Shown in pieces: positions 34,758 to 45,537 of a stretch of 64,000 nucleotides of DNA; within the stretch, counting starts at the first letter, position 1, and every line of letters starts with the position of its first letter. Under the pieces are notes generated by a model that made no database searches, was not told the DNA's origin, and saw nothing but the letters and a program-made list of their open reading frames with translations. A program made the position numbers and the translations under genes. The DNA is from Lentinus brumalis (lineage: Eukaryota > Basidiomycota > Agaricomycetes > Polyporales > Polyporaceae), in the NCBI GenBank assembly GCA_001792895.1, contig MARA01000010.1, forward strand, positions 372,001 to 436,000. The letters run 5' to 3'.

Positions 34758-35387
34758 ACATCCGTGCGTTGTGCCGTTCCGTCCTCTTCCTTCTGTTCGC
34801 GTCGTTTGCCAAGTTTCCCGTCTCCTGATATGGGTTTGGACGTAGGGTATTGCTGGATCTCTCAGTCTGGATATTTCCACCGCTGTCTCTCCTTTTCATC
34901 GTGGTGTCCTCGTCGCTCTAAGTCTCGTGCCGGAAAGTTATGTTACACTGTATTATCGAAGACATACTACAAGCAAGGTTCAGTAAACTGTACGCCGTGT
35001 GGTGTTGAACTGACGTCCTCGCGCACCATCTTGCAGAAGATAGTTGGCTGGAACACTTCGTCTCCCCATCCCTCGTGCGACGGTCACCACGTAGGTGCAG
35101 CTCTGAGGTCGCAGGTGAGTCATCGGATTACTAGCTGGCCTAGACAAACACACGCAGGACAGGAAGCAAACTGTTGTATCACGTCCCTGTTGTACTTAAT
35201 GAGTGCGTGTATCGTAGATTTCCCTCTATCCCCACATTGCGGGCCGGCCAGGCTAAGAAAAGGTTCGTCGCGTCCTCGTGTGCGTCATATCTCACTCCAG
35301 CTGACGAATCAACTTCGCGGGACTCCCAGCGCGTGAGCAATGCCCTATATTACCCACATGCAGCGATTCGGAAGATGGTAACAACAT
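34758..35387. other. Intergenic region upstream of the second MBL gene
   Basis: No exon recognised; ordinary composition. Confidence 0.45.
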
Positions 35388-36281
35388 ATGTCGGATCTAC
35401 CCACTCACAGACCAGACCAAGCATACTGCCTGCTCTCCGCGCTCGAGGCGGGCTTCGTCGATGTTCCTCTCGATTACATGATCGACATCGCAAAGCCAGG
35501 AGAACGGGCGAACCTTCCTGCTCTCGCCTTCCTCCTGCGCCACAGCAAGACCAATGACACGCTCGTCTTCGACCTCGGAGTGCGCAAGGACTGGCAGAAC
35601 GTCCTCGCCCCTGCGTACCTCGAGCGCATCAAACATATGACGTTCGGCGTGTCCGTGCCCGCAGACGCAGCAGACTCGCTCGCCCAGGGTGGGCTCACAC
35701 CCCAAGACATCAAGTACATCTGCATCTCGCACATCCATTTCGACCACATCGGCGACGCTGCCCCCTACACGAACGCCACGTTCCTCGTCGGGGAGCACGC
35801 GCGCTCTCACATCGAGGACGGGTACCCGAAGCAACAGAACTCGTTGTACCGCACGGACCTCGTCCCGCTCGAGCGCACGCGCTTCCTCGACCCCGAGCGC
35901 TGGCCTGCGCTCGGACCCTTCCCGCACGCACTCGACTTCTTCGGGGACGGGAGCATGTACATCGTTGATGCTGGGGACGGGCACTGCCCGGGGCACCTCA
36001 ACCTCCTCGCGCGGACATCTCCCGACGGCGGGTGGGTGTACCTTGCGGGCGACAGCGCACACGATTGGAGGCTCATCACCGGGGAGGCGAGCATCCCGAC
36101 GCATGAGGTGTATGGCTGCGCGCATCGGGACAAGGGGGCGGCGGCGCTGCATATGAGGAGGATCCGGGAGTTGGTGGAGACGTACCCGCGAGTCAGGGTG
36201 CTGTTGGCGCATGATGTGCCGTGGTATGAGATCAACAAGGGCGGGCCGGGGTTCTGGCCGGGGACGATTGACTCGCTGTAG
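35388..36281 (+). CDS. Metallo-beta-lactamase superfamily hydrolase, AHL-lactonase-like
   Basis: Single exon, 297 aa. Metal-binding motif HIHFDHIGD (HxHxDH) near residue 116 follows LTPQDIKYICISHI, then DGHCPGHLNLLAR, LAGDSAHDWRLITG and LLAHDVPWYEINKGG, the order of quorum-quenching N-acyl-homoserine lactonases and related fungal hydrolases. No signal peptide, so probably cytosolic. It shares the fold but not close sequence with the disrupted MBL gene at 9.8-18.2 kb. The substrate cannot be told; fungal members are often lactonases in aromatic or secondary metabolism. The start gives MSDLPTHRPDQAYCLLSALE, which matches the family spacing. Confidence 0.87.
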   Translation: MSDLPTHRPDQAYCLLSALEAGFVDVPLDYMIDIAKPGERANLPALAFLLRHSKTNDTLVFDLGVRKDWQNVLAPAYLERIKHMTFGVSVPADAADSLAQGGLTPQDIKYICISHIHFDHIGDAAPYTNATFLVGEHARSHIEDGYPKQQNSLYRTDLVPLERTRFLDPERWPALGPFPHALDFFGDGSMYIVDAGDGHCPGHLNLLARTSPDGGWVYLAGDSAHDWRLITGEASIPTHEVYGCAHRDKGAAALHMRRIRELVETYPRVRVLLAHDVPWYEINKGGPGFWPGTIDSL

Positions 36282-37723
36282 CTCTTGTGCATATTCTGCG
36301 TCTCTTCGGGCCCATATCCCTCGGCATGACTTTAATTACAGGATTCAGCGGCGGCTCGACATAAGAGGTAGAGTTTGAGGGGCATCCACTGGAGTTACGG
36401 CACAGGCTGTACGAGATAGATGTACGAGGCTGGGCGCCGTGGACCTGCAAGGTCCTCTACCTGGGCGACGAGCGATCAACCTGGGACCGCTATTTTATCT
36501 CCCCATTGGCTATCAGTGGGTGCACAATTCGCGGGCATGAGCGCGAACGTTGCGATGTACTATGGTTCGAGATCGGCTTGGGGAGAAGGTGTGAGGGAAC
36601 TCGGCGCAGTCTTTATGCAGGGTTCGACGGTCACATTCGCGAGACCTAGGACACCCATATCGCTCTGTGAAGTATATCACCAGCCTGAGGTGCGCCCTCG
36701 CTCATGACCGGGAGTACTTACTATGTTCGGCGCTCCCGTAGTACGTAGAGTCGCTCGGGCGCAAGTCGCACCGACTTCTCTTGGTCAAGAAGGGACGAAC
36801 TTCGATGAATTACGGCCCCGCGGCGATTTACCAACCTGCTCGCAGTGTTTGAGCTGGATTGACTGAGGATCTGCAGTGCTGACTCAATTTTAGAGACGCA
36901 TTTGTATTGGGGAGGGCGCCACGCCCGGCCATAGTTGTTCTGCTGACTACCATGCACGACGGTCCGAGGCTTAGTACTGGCGCTGCTGGGGAATGCGCCG
37001 AAAGTCGGAGGCAGGTCAGAAGGCAATTGAGAGCCCTTAAGAAGTTCCACATGGCTCCCCCAACCTGTTAGCAGTTAGGAAGGTATAACCCTCAACGTTG
37101 AGAGAGGCATTTTGGCGAGAGGCAGGATGAGACTTGTCACCTTGTCCTGGCTGATTCCAGGTTCCGCCGCTGAATTCGACGGAGTGCTGGTAGCGCGTGC
37201 AGCGGCCAATTGGAGTCTGTGGAAGGAAACAAAACTGCCCCAAGCAATCACGAGAAGCGCAGTAGATGCGGACCTTGTGCTGACTGCAGCGTCGGGAGCT
37301 CACGGGGCGCCAGCTCTAGATCGTGCGTTATGCAGAGTCATTTTCTCCGTGATGTCAAGCGTATACGTGGTGCTCGGCGAGGACGAGAGGTATATAAGTA
37401 TGCTCGCGTTCTCTGCAAATCGTCCACAGCAGCCATCACCAAGCGCTAACCAGTTTCTCACGGTTTATACGCGGACCGACGACGACGAGATCACCGACGG
37501 CCGCGAGGACGAGTGTCAGGGGTTAACTTGGACCCACCACCACCTTCTCTGGATCACCGTGGACCTACAACGACCCAGTGCCGAAGTCACGCACAAGCCC
37601 GTGCATACCAGCACACCCTATCCGCCGCGCCCCGCTGTCTCGGTTGCATTACTGGAAGAGCAACGCTAGCTGTGTGGCCGCAGTATTCGCAAGACGACAC
37701 GACGGCTCAACCCGGTAAGAGAA
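36282..37723. other. Intergenic region and promoter of the Zn2Cys6 regulator
   Basis: No exon recognised over 1.4 kb. A clear TATATAAG lies at 37391-37398; the unusually long spacing before the ATG at 37724 suggests a ~300-nt leader. Confidence 0.45.
37391..37398 (+). promoter_or_regulatory. TATA box, probable promoter of the Zn2Cys6 gene
   Basis: TATATAAG, 326 nt before the start codon, with no other gene start between. Confidence 0.45.
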
Positions 37724-40700
37724 ATGCCTTCGGGGAAGGGATCCTCGGAGCAACGTGATCTTGGCGACAGATCCGAGGACGAGTCCCTGGGAGCGGGCCC
37801 ATCAGGTCAAGGGAAGTCCCAGCGGATCTCGAAAGGTACGTCGGAGTCTTGGTGGTTATGTTTCGGCACGGCGACTGTTCCGCTGACACAGTGCTGACAC
37901 GCGGTCCCGGGCACAGCATGCGACAAGTGCAGGAAGTCCAAGAGCAAGTGCGAGCCGTCGCCGACAGAAGGAGAACCCTGCAAGACGTGCGCTTCCTCCA
38001 GCTCAGGTATGGGTTCCTTGACTATTGTCTGCGGGGATGGGGGCACATTGTGTGTAGTGTGGGTGTCAGAGCTGGTGCGCACCTTGTACCATGGTCAAAG
38101 GACGCATGCACGTCCGGCGGCGTGAGTCGCGCTCTCGCGACCCCCTATGCGTTATGTTTTGCGCCACGCGACCGCCGCGTCTGAGGCGTTGTTCGAGCCA
38201 CGTCCAGGTCTTTCCTCCATCTTACACGGATCGCCGCCCTCGCTGATTGACAAATGATTTTCTGACGTTCCTGACGATCTCCCTGGAACGGCAGTATGTA
38301 CATATACAGGTATGGTTCAGTTGCAGCTCTCGCGCGCAGCCGTCACTGAGCGTGCCCGCTAGCTCCTAGCTTCCGGAGAGGCCCACCAAAGGGCTACATT
38401 CAAGCGCTGGAACACCGCCTGCACCAAGTCGAAAGCGTGCTGGCAGGGATCATGTCTTCTGCAGACCCGCGGGCACAGTCTATCGTCGACGAATTGCGAC
38501 AAGACGAGCTGGCGGCCTACATCCTCGACAGCGTAGACGCCGGTCCCTTCGTGCGTGTTCTGATAAACCCGCAAATGTCCCGTCGCTGACCGTACTCCGC
38601 CCGGGTCCCGTAGGGCAAAATCGGGCGTGAGAAGCGCGCCATCGACACGTCCAAGGACAACTTCTTCGCATCGATCGTTGCGGAGCAGCCCAGGTCGCTC
38701 AGCCATCGCTCTCGCCGACAGTCGCGCGCAACCCGCGAGAACGTTATCGAGTCCGTCATATCATCAGGTACCTCCATCCGCTTCCGGACCTGCCGCACAA
38801 GGCGCTCACTGTCTGCGACGTCCCTCTGCAGACCCGCAAATCCAGACGACACGCCCGACGCTGGCGTGGCAGGACAAGCTGTCTGCGCGTCTCATGGGCA
38901 CCCCCTCGAGCGGAAGCCGCACGCTCAGCCAGTCGGCGAGCCAGAGTCCCAGGACAGCGCGGTCACCCAGTGAATTTTCCGTAGACGATTTGGACTCTGA
39001 GCCTCCGAGAACTAAAAGGCGGCTCGAAGGTCCTTCTCGGCTTATCCTGACAGCCAGCTACGATGCTGCGCCGCGGCCCGCGTCCGCCTCAAGCGCCACG
39101 GCGATGTCAGTGGCAGCGAAGGGTGCGTTCGGCAGCACCAATGCGCTTTTATCGGAGCGGTATGCTCATCCTTCGTCGCGATGCACTGCCTTGACAGACC
39201 CGGAAGGGGACGATTTGGGCGACTGTGCGGACGCCTTCGGGAACCTCTCCATCGACGAGAACAGAGAGGTGCGAGGACGACTCCTTCAAGCAGTGTGATA
39301 CAGAGCTTCACCACTGACTCGCCGCGGGGGTCTCAGGTCCGCTACCACGGGAACTCTGCAGGACTTCAGCTGCTCGCACGGACGGAGCGGACAGACGACC
39401 GCAACTCGAAGGGTATCTGGTGAGCCGCGTTCAAGCCTCGTCCCCGCAAAGCTTCCGTCTCGCTGACGCAAGACAGGATGTTCCCGATGGCGAAATACTG
39501 GCCCGGCCCCGGCTTGGCGCGCGTGCAAGTCGACCATATGCGCGCGGTCGAGCAGTCTGTCGCCCTCCCTCCTGTGGAGATCCAGGACCTCCTCATCCGG
39601 GTGTACTTTACGTACGTCAACCCCGCGGTGCCGGTAATCGACGAGGAATCTTTCATGCTCCAATACAACGCTCAGTGAGTCGCCGGTACGCGTCGTAACA
39701 ATCATTTCTAACCATGCTCTTTGCAGGAGATATGGGTGAGCAATCATTCGCGCAGCCCCTATCCCCGCCCGACATGCTGAATGCCCCTTGCTCATTCCTG
39801 CCCATCCCTGGCGGTACCTCCCACCTGCGCCATTGCTCGGTTTATGTCCGTCTATGGTGTCATGGTATCCTCACGGTGCTAGACTGCAAGACCCAGAGGA
39901 AGATGCACACGCGGCGCAGAGCGCGAATGACGTGCGTCCCGAGCGGCCACAGCGCCTCTCGAAGCTGCTGCTCCTCGCGATGTTCGCGTACGCCGCGAGC
40001 CACCTCGACCCGATGGAGAACGCGGCGGGCGATCTCCAGGACTCTGCGAACGAGTATTCGCGGCGCGCACGCGTCATCCTCGACGCCATTTACCACGAGA
40101 GCCGGTCGGCAACTGTCCAGGCGCTCATATTACTGGGGACAAGGGAGTTTGGGATCGGTGCGTGCCTACTTGCTGTGTGTGGGACGCGGCGGTCGCTGAG
40201 ATCGTGTGTCGTTCTTTCGTTAGGGAGCTTGGAGGAAGGATGGTTGCATATCGGTACGTGCATCTCGTCGGCATCTCACTGGATCATGCGATTCACATGA
40301 CCTCCCCCTGGTACAGGCATGGCGACGCGGATGGTGAGTGGACTCCCGACCAATCTCCTACGCGCGCTTTTGTATCACTGACACTCTTGGACGTGCAGGC
40401 TCTGGACCTCGGCCTGAACCGCAACCCGGACAAGTGGATGCACAACGGGCGCGAGCTTTTCACGGAGAAGGAAAAGTCGATTCGGACGCGGATATGGTGG
40501 TCGTGCTGTCTCGCGGACAAGTTCTCCGCGTTGTTCCTGGGGCGCACTATCGGTATTCACGAGGGCGACTTCTCGACGCCCTTGCTAGACATCCCGGCGG
40601 TATGTGTATCACCTTTGCCGTCTGACGAGAATGCTGATTTTGATGTCTACCTATGCACAGGACGACGCGGATAAGATGTGGCAACCTTGTCCGCCCGATC

Positions 40701-42257
40701 CGTTGTGCGGGCGTGTGGCACCCGTACCCGCGAACTACACCGGATACTTCCACTACCTCTCGTCCCTCTGTACGCCGTCTCTTCCTTGTCCTCCCTTGGC
40801 CCTCGTTTGACGCGCCTGCGTTCTGTGGGCAGATGTCATTACAGGAGAGGTGCTCGCGAAGATTTACCGCGTCTCACGCGCGACCGCGATCCCAAGCCGC
40901 GCACTCCGGGAACAGCTGCACCAGCGCCTGCTGCAGTGGCACCTGGATCTCCCGGAGCATCTGAACTACAGCATCAAGAGCAATCGCCCGTGTCCGGCCC
41001 CGCATATCCTCGCCATGCACATTCAGTATTGGGCGACTGTGATCTTGACGCACAGGCCGTTGTGAGTGCTCTCCACCGCGGCCTCCCGCGTACTAGATTG
41101 CGTTGCTAACGGTCATCTTGCCAATAGCATACCAAAAGGTTCAGAGTGGGTGACATACCTCCCCCTTTCTGTGAAGTAGAATGGCTCATAGAGTCTCATG
41201 CGCAGCTTGGCAAGGCAGGGCTCGCCCTCGCTGGATCCCGATCCTGTCCCGTGGGAATCGTACGACATGTGCCAGAGCGCTGCCAGTCAGGTCGCCACGT
41301 TCGGTGAGTGTATCCGCCAGCTTCGTGTGCGCAAAGTCTCGAGTACTAACGTATTCACTGGGTCGGACAGCGTTGCTCTATCATGAGAAGTACAACATGC
41401 GGTGGGCGCCCCCATTTTTGGCGAACTGTATCCAGGCCGCCGGCGTGATGAGTGTCGTCGTGTGTACGTCTCCCATTTGTTCTTCTTTGTACTGGCGTGT
41501 TCCGCTGACATTAGCATTGTTCTTGCAGTGCGATACAAGCCTCTGGACACGCAAGCGAGCGTCGGCTTGACAAAGTGCATCAGCGCCTTGTCTGGCATGG
41601 AGGTGAGTCACTCGTCGCGTTCTGCATAGGGCCATGAGGTTGACACGTCCGGACGACGCGCAGCGTACATGGACGAGCGCGCTCCGCGTTCGCCATCTCA
41701 TTCAGAACGCCCAGGTCCTCATAGACAATACTTATGTTGGCCCCAGTGTCCCTTCTGGCGATAACTTACGGCAGCAGAAACGTCGGGCACAGGTTGCGTT
41801 CGAGCAAGATATCAATCTCTTATACTCTGGACACCCTGGCGCCGCGACTCGTGCGCCGCCTCTGCCCCTACCTCGCCGTCAACTACAACCTGTCCCTGAG
41901 CTTCCTCCGCACCTACCCCAGCATCCCTTACGCCCTCACCACGTACGCGGCTCATACGACCCGCGAACCGAGGCCGTCTCCAGCCAACCCAACATATCAC
42001 AGACATACCCAGCGGGCATGCGCTCAGCTGCGGATACGGGTGCGGACGTGTTCGTGCGGTACATGCCCGGGTACGACTCGTGGTGGCCGGTGCTTGACCA
42101 GCAACAGCAGCAGACGGTGCCACAGGTCGCAATTGGCATGTCGGTGCCGTCGACAACCGAGTTCACGTTCGGCGTGCAGCAGTTTTCACCAGACTTCCTG
42201 CAGGCAATGCGCGACCCGGTCATCCACTTCCCCTCGGCGTTCGCGCACCAGTACTAG
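37724..42257 (+). CDS. Zn2Cys6 fungal-specific transcription factor
   Basis: Twenty exons join in phase to 1,004 aa: 37724-37835, 37917-38006, 38295-38309, 38363-38550, 38614-38767, 38832-39268, 39337-39419, 39477-39674, 39727-39735, 39883-40157, 40224-40253, 40317-40333, 40399-40599, 40661-40769, 40833-41061, 41128-41149, 41219-41303, 41371-41463, 41529-41602, 41664-42257. DNA-binding cluster: ACDKCRKSKSKCEPSPTEGE then PCKTCASSSSVCTY (C-x2-C-x6-C-x9-C-x2-C-x6-C). A coiled linker follows (GPPKGYIQALEHRLHQVESV), then the fungal_trans regulatory domain (GSLEEGWLHIGMATRMALDL, IRTRIWWSCCLADKFSALFL). The C-terminus has a QQQQQ run. The sixth zinc ligand is encoded by a 15-nt exon. The 9-nt exon 39727-39735 is the least certain. 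Target genes unknown. Confidence 0.88.
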
Positions 42258-43377
42258 CACCGGAATGCCGGCGTGATAGCTGTTGCAATCGTGGTTCTCG
42301 AAGTTTTACTTCTTGCCTCCGTTGTCCGTCATTACTATTATTATTTAGAGCTTTGAGTGTGCCGTTGTTTGTTCACAAGGACTCCTTTCGTTTCAAGTCG
42401 AGCATGCTATTCTGCTTGTCATTGCTTGTTCTCCAGTGACGTGAGCACATGTCTGTGCTTGTGTATAGCGTGTACTTGTACTTCTAGCATCGTTATCTCC
42501 GTCCTTTATCTGTCATTTACGTATTCCCCGGTGTAGCTACTACTTACTTGCCATGACTCATCAATATTCTCCACTCAACACATGTAAAGTACATCACATA
42601 CACGATTGATCTGTACGCTGACCGTCCCCTAGAGCTATGTAATTCATGGCCAACGTGTCCCGAAGGTTCAGAGCTCATTTACGGGAACGGTACAGGGTGC
42701 CGGACGCATCTCGTTCGAGTCATGGTCACTGGGCGCCACGGGGTGCCTTTGCACGCGACGGCACCGTCTCCTCTTGGACGCCGATCCATTCGAACATCCT
42801 CCTCGCTCCAAAAGCAACCGCGCTCTGGCCCCCGAGATTCCCTCGCGTACGTTGTTTCTTGCTGCTCATACGGCCCGAGAGATCTCCATTCTTCAGCACA
42901 TCGCCCTCAACTTTGAGCGCCCAGTTCTTCAAGAATCAAGTGGTCAACACATTCGTCGGCCGAACACTCACCTTGGCGCTTTCAAATCCTATTGCAACAT
43001 GCCGTTCTGCATGAGGCTCAGCGATCGTATGTTAGTGCTAAGCATCACAGCATCTCGCTGCGGGCGGTGGCGAGGACCTCCGCGGGTATCGGCTGACCGT
43101 GTCGATCGCGGCGGAAGCCTGTCATGAGAACCCGTTTATGACTCGAAGACGCCGTTCTGCAGGCATGTTCAACGTTCAGGAGTCACTGCCTCCGAGACGA
43201 GGTTTAAGTGCTACGGTGAGTCAGCAGCGTTCCGAAATTACGGATAGGAGAGCGCTGCGGGTACCTAGTACGCGTACCCCCTAGTACTTATATGAAGCCG
43301 CAATCAGGTTACGATGCGCTGCTTGAAGCCCTATCCTCCGACTCTCCTGTCCCTTTCCACCCACAATAACGTTCAAG
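42258..43377. other. Intergenic region
   Basis: The first part (to about 42620) is T-rich 3' sequence of the regulator. ORF-sized open stretches at 42650-43130 show no family or splice logic I trust. Confidence 0.45.
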
Positions 43378-44112
43378 ATGGTAGCTATTGATCACTGGGT
43401 AAGTCCAGTGGTGTCGGGCCTCTCAGCCTGTGTGCTAACGTGCATCCCCTATTGGCAGACCGGCGGTTCAGGTTCACGATTGGATTCGCAGAACCTCGAT
43501 GCAGGCACTCCGCCTCCTGATACCATCGGCCAAAACCATGCCAAGATACCGACAACTGTCATTATCCCGATTGTCATCATCACCATCGCCATTCTCATAC
43601 CTCTGTGGCTTTGCTTGCGGAAGATGCAAGGGTCCGAGCGCGTTATGCCCTTGTATCGTCAAGACCACGGCGTAGAGAAGCCCAAGCTTTGCGAAGTCGC
43701 GCTGATGGGTACCAGTCGTGGGGGTCATATCATGTCCGCACCGTGGCGGCAATTGAGGGTGAGTCCGTCCGCGAGCCCAGCTCCAGTTAACCACCTGAGC
43801 GGTCCGCCCTTCTGACTCTAGCCGCTGTCCATACACCAACAATCGTCGTACTCGGATCTGAAAGACTCGTCATTGTTGTGCGACAGCCGCAGCAGTCGAT
43901 CGCTGTCTCCGAGCTCCAGGCGATCGAGCTCACGACATTCACTCGGGCGACCGGATCTACTGGATAACATGTCTCAGTTGCGCGTCGGGGTCCTGGTCGC
44001 GATGCCTTCCCCGCCCCAGAGCGGTCGGAAAACCCCAGATGACGCAGCTCCAATGCCGGAGTTGTGTCTCGGCTTCTCGGATGTGTCATACTCCGGAAAG
44101 TCACTACCATGA
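43378..44112 (+). CDS. Small single-pass membrane protein of unknown function
   Basis: Exons 43378-43398 (21 nt), 43459-43758 and 43822-44112 join to 203 aa. A short N-terminus (MVAIDHWTGGSGSRL) without a cleavable signal is followed by one strong transmembrane helix (VIIPIVIITIAILIPLWLCL) near residues 40-60, a basic juxtamembrane KM/R segment, then a Ser-rich tail (CDSRSSRSLSPSSRRSSSRH) suited to phosphorylation. Type Ib/III topology is likely. No family recognised. Splice phases are clean and the helix is convincing, so I regard it as a real gene. Confidence 0.6.
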
Positions 44113-45066
44113 CTGTAACGATACGACCACGGACACACTACGAATTCTACGACAGAGTCTCAGAAGATCGCTTCAGCCGCGGTTCACTGCGTAGGTGAGC
44201 GTCTTAGCAGAGCGAATCTCCCGTTGCAAGTGACGTTGAAGTGACGACAGCCATCCTCGGGGCGGGAAACGTTTACGCCGCATACTCGCTACACACTACC
44301 GAGTCTCGCAGAGTCGCCTGGAGCAGCTGCTATTCAGCCCGGTATGTAGACAAGAGCCTGTCGCGGATGGACATGACTTAGACTTCTTACATACATTTGC
44401 TGTTGGGGAGCGGCGTTGCGGCGAGTGCGACCAAAGATATCACACAACGGTCATGCAGCAAATCACATTTTTATGGTGATCACTACATACTTTCGACTAT
44501 TCACAGCTTCTTCAGCAGAGATCATATGGATCCCTGCATAGTCTGTCACGGGTGCATCATTCGCTTCGTCCGGGTCTACGAAAGCCTGAACATGGGATGT
44601 AGGCATGAAAATAATCATGGACGCTGCAGGCACGCATCAGCACCTGGGCGCGTTGCAGTTGGAGACACGACTCACTGCTTCGAGAGATCGGGTTGAACGA
44701 TGGTCACCTTCAGCAAAGGGGTTAGTAGACTGGGGGCCTGGTGTTGGAAGTTTGGGAGATATAAGACGACGTGTGCGTGCTGAGTGCGGATTGACGAGGT
44801 CTTGAATGTGAGAGTGCAGGCGGGTTCGCCAGGGTACAGGCAATCATGAAAGCGATCCTGAGCCAATGTAAATATATGTGGCCTCCTTGCTCGAACTGAA
44901 CTCACCTGCAGACTTGGATACCGTGTGAGACTGATGGTCTGGCCGTCTGGGGGAGCGCACGAGCGTGGCTGTAGAGGCGGGGACTGTGTCGGGTACACGG
45001 TGGAGTTCTCTGGGTGCCAGGAGCGTGCAAAATGATCCAGACCTAGCACCTGTACCAGTCTTCGTC
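44113..45066. other. Intergenic region downstream of the kinase fragment
   Basis: I searched the three minus frames here for the missing kinase catalytic loop (HRD) and DFG and did not find them. No other gene recognised. Confidence 0.45.
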
Positions 45067-45537
45067 TCAGTGACACCCGCGGGATGCTAGATTGAAAAGA
45101 AAATTGCTCACCAGCTCCGCACACACCAGCGCCAGGCTATCCTCGGTCAGCTTCCACCGGTACTGTTCCAAGTCCCCTCCACTATGCGCATCGGTCAGGA
45201 TGTGGAGATACTGCACCTCCGACCTCCAAACCCATCGCGCGTCCAACAGGTACGGCCGAAGCAAGAACGGCATCGCTGATTGATCTGAACCCAAGAGATG
45301 TAGCACCCGCAGTTCGTTGATCAGGCCTCGGCAGCAAGACCTGGATATCGTCTTCTTGAAGTTCACCACTTTCATGGCGCACTGCTCTCGGGTTGCGGTA
45401 TTGTACACAAGGTACACTCGGCCATATCCGCCGGTGCCAAGCACGCCGCCCGTCACCCAGCGCGCGACAGTGGCCGGGGGGAGCCGGATCGTGTTACGCT
45501 GAACGACCGACCAGTAGTCTTGAACGAGAGGGGGCAT
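45067..45537 (-). pseudogene. Orphan protein-kinase N-lobe, C-lobe missing
   Basis: The open frame reads VARWVTGGVLGTGGYGRVYLV (glycine loop), CAMKVVNFKK (ATP-anchoring Lys), CCRGLINELRVLHLLG (helix-C Glu) and VQYLHILTDAHSGGDLEQYR (hinge and helix D), ending at ALVCAEL before a GTGAGC donor-like site or a nearby stop. A full kinase would continue with a Y-L-H...HRD-K-P-x-N loop within ~20 residues; neither a spliced nor an unspliced continuation was found. Sequence upstream (45540-46540, minus) contains possible exons with S/P-rich and acidic text (SEVTKFMDSEILQTMASEAL), so the fragment may belong to a longer gene. Either a truncated gene copy or a gene whose 3' exons I failed to find. Confidence 0.6.

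Noticed and set aside
38627..39298. Long plus-strand frame taken as one exon
   Set aside because: Its first ~200 nt are a shadow; exon 5 of the regulator runs in another frame there and an intron (38768-38831) brings the frames together.
9799..44112. A secondary-metabolite gene cluster formed by the MBL hydrolases, Zn2Cys6 regulator and P450
   Set aside because: No core synthase (PKS, NRPS, terpene cyclase) is present, the members are spread over 50 kb and housekeeping genes (MIA40, Arf-GEF) lie between them.
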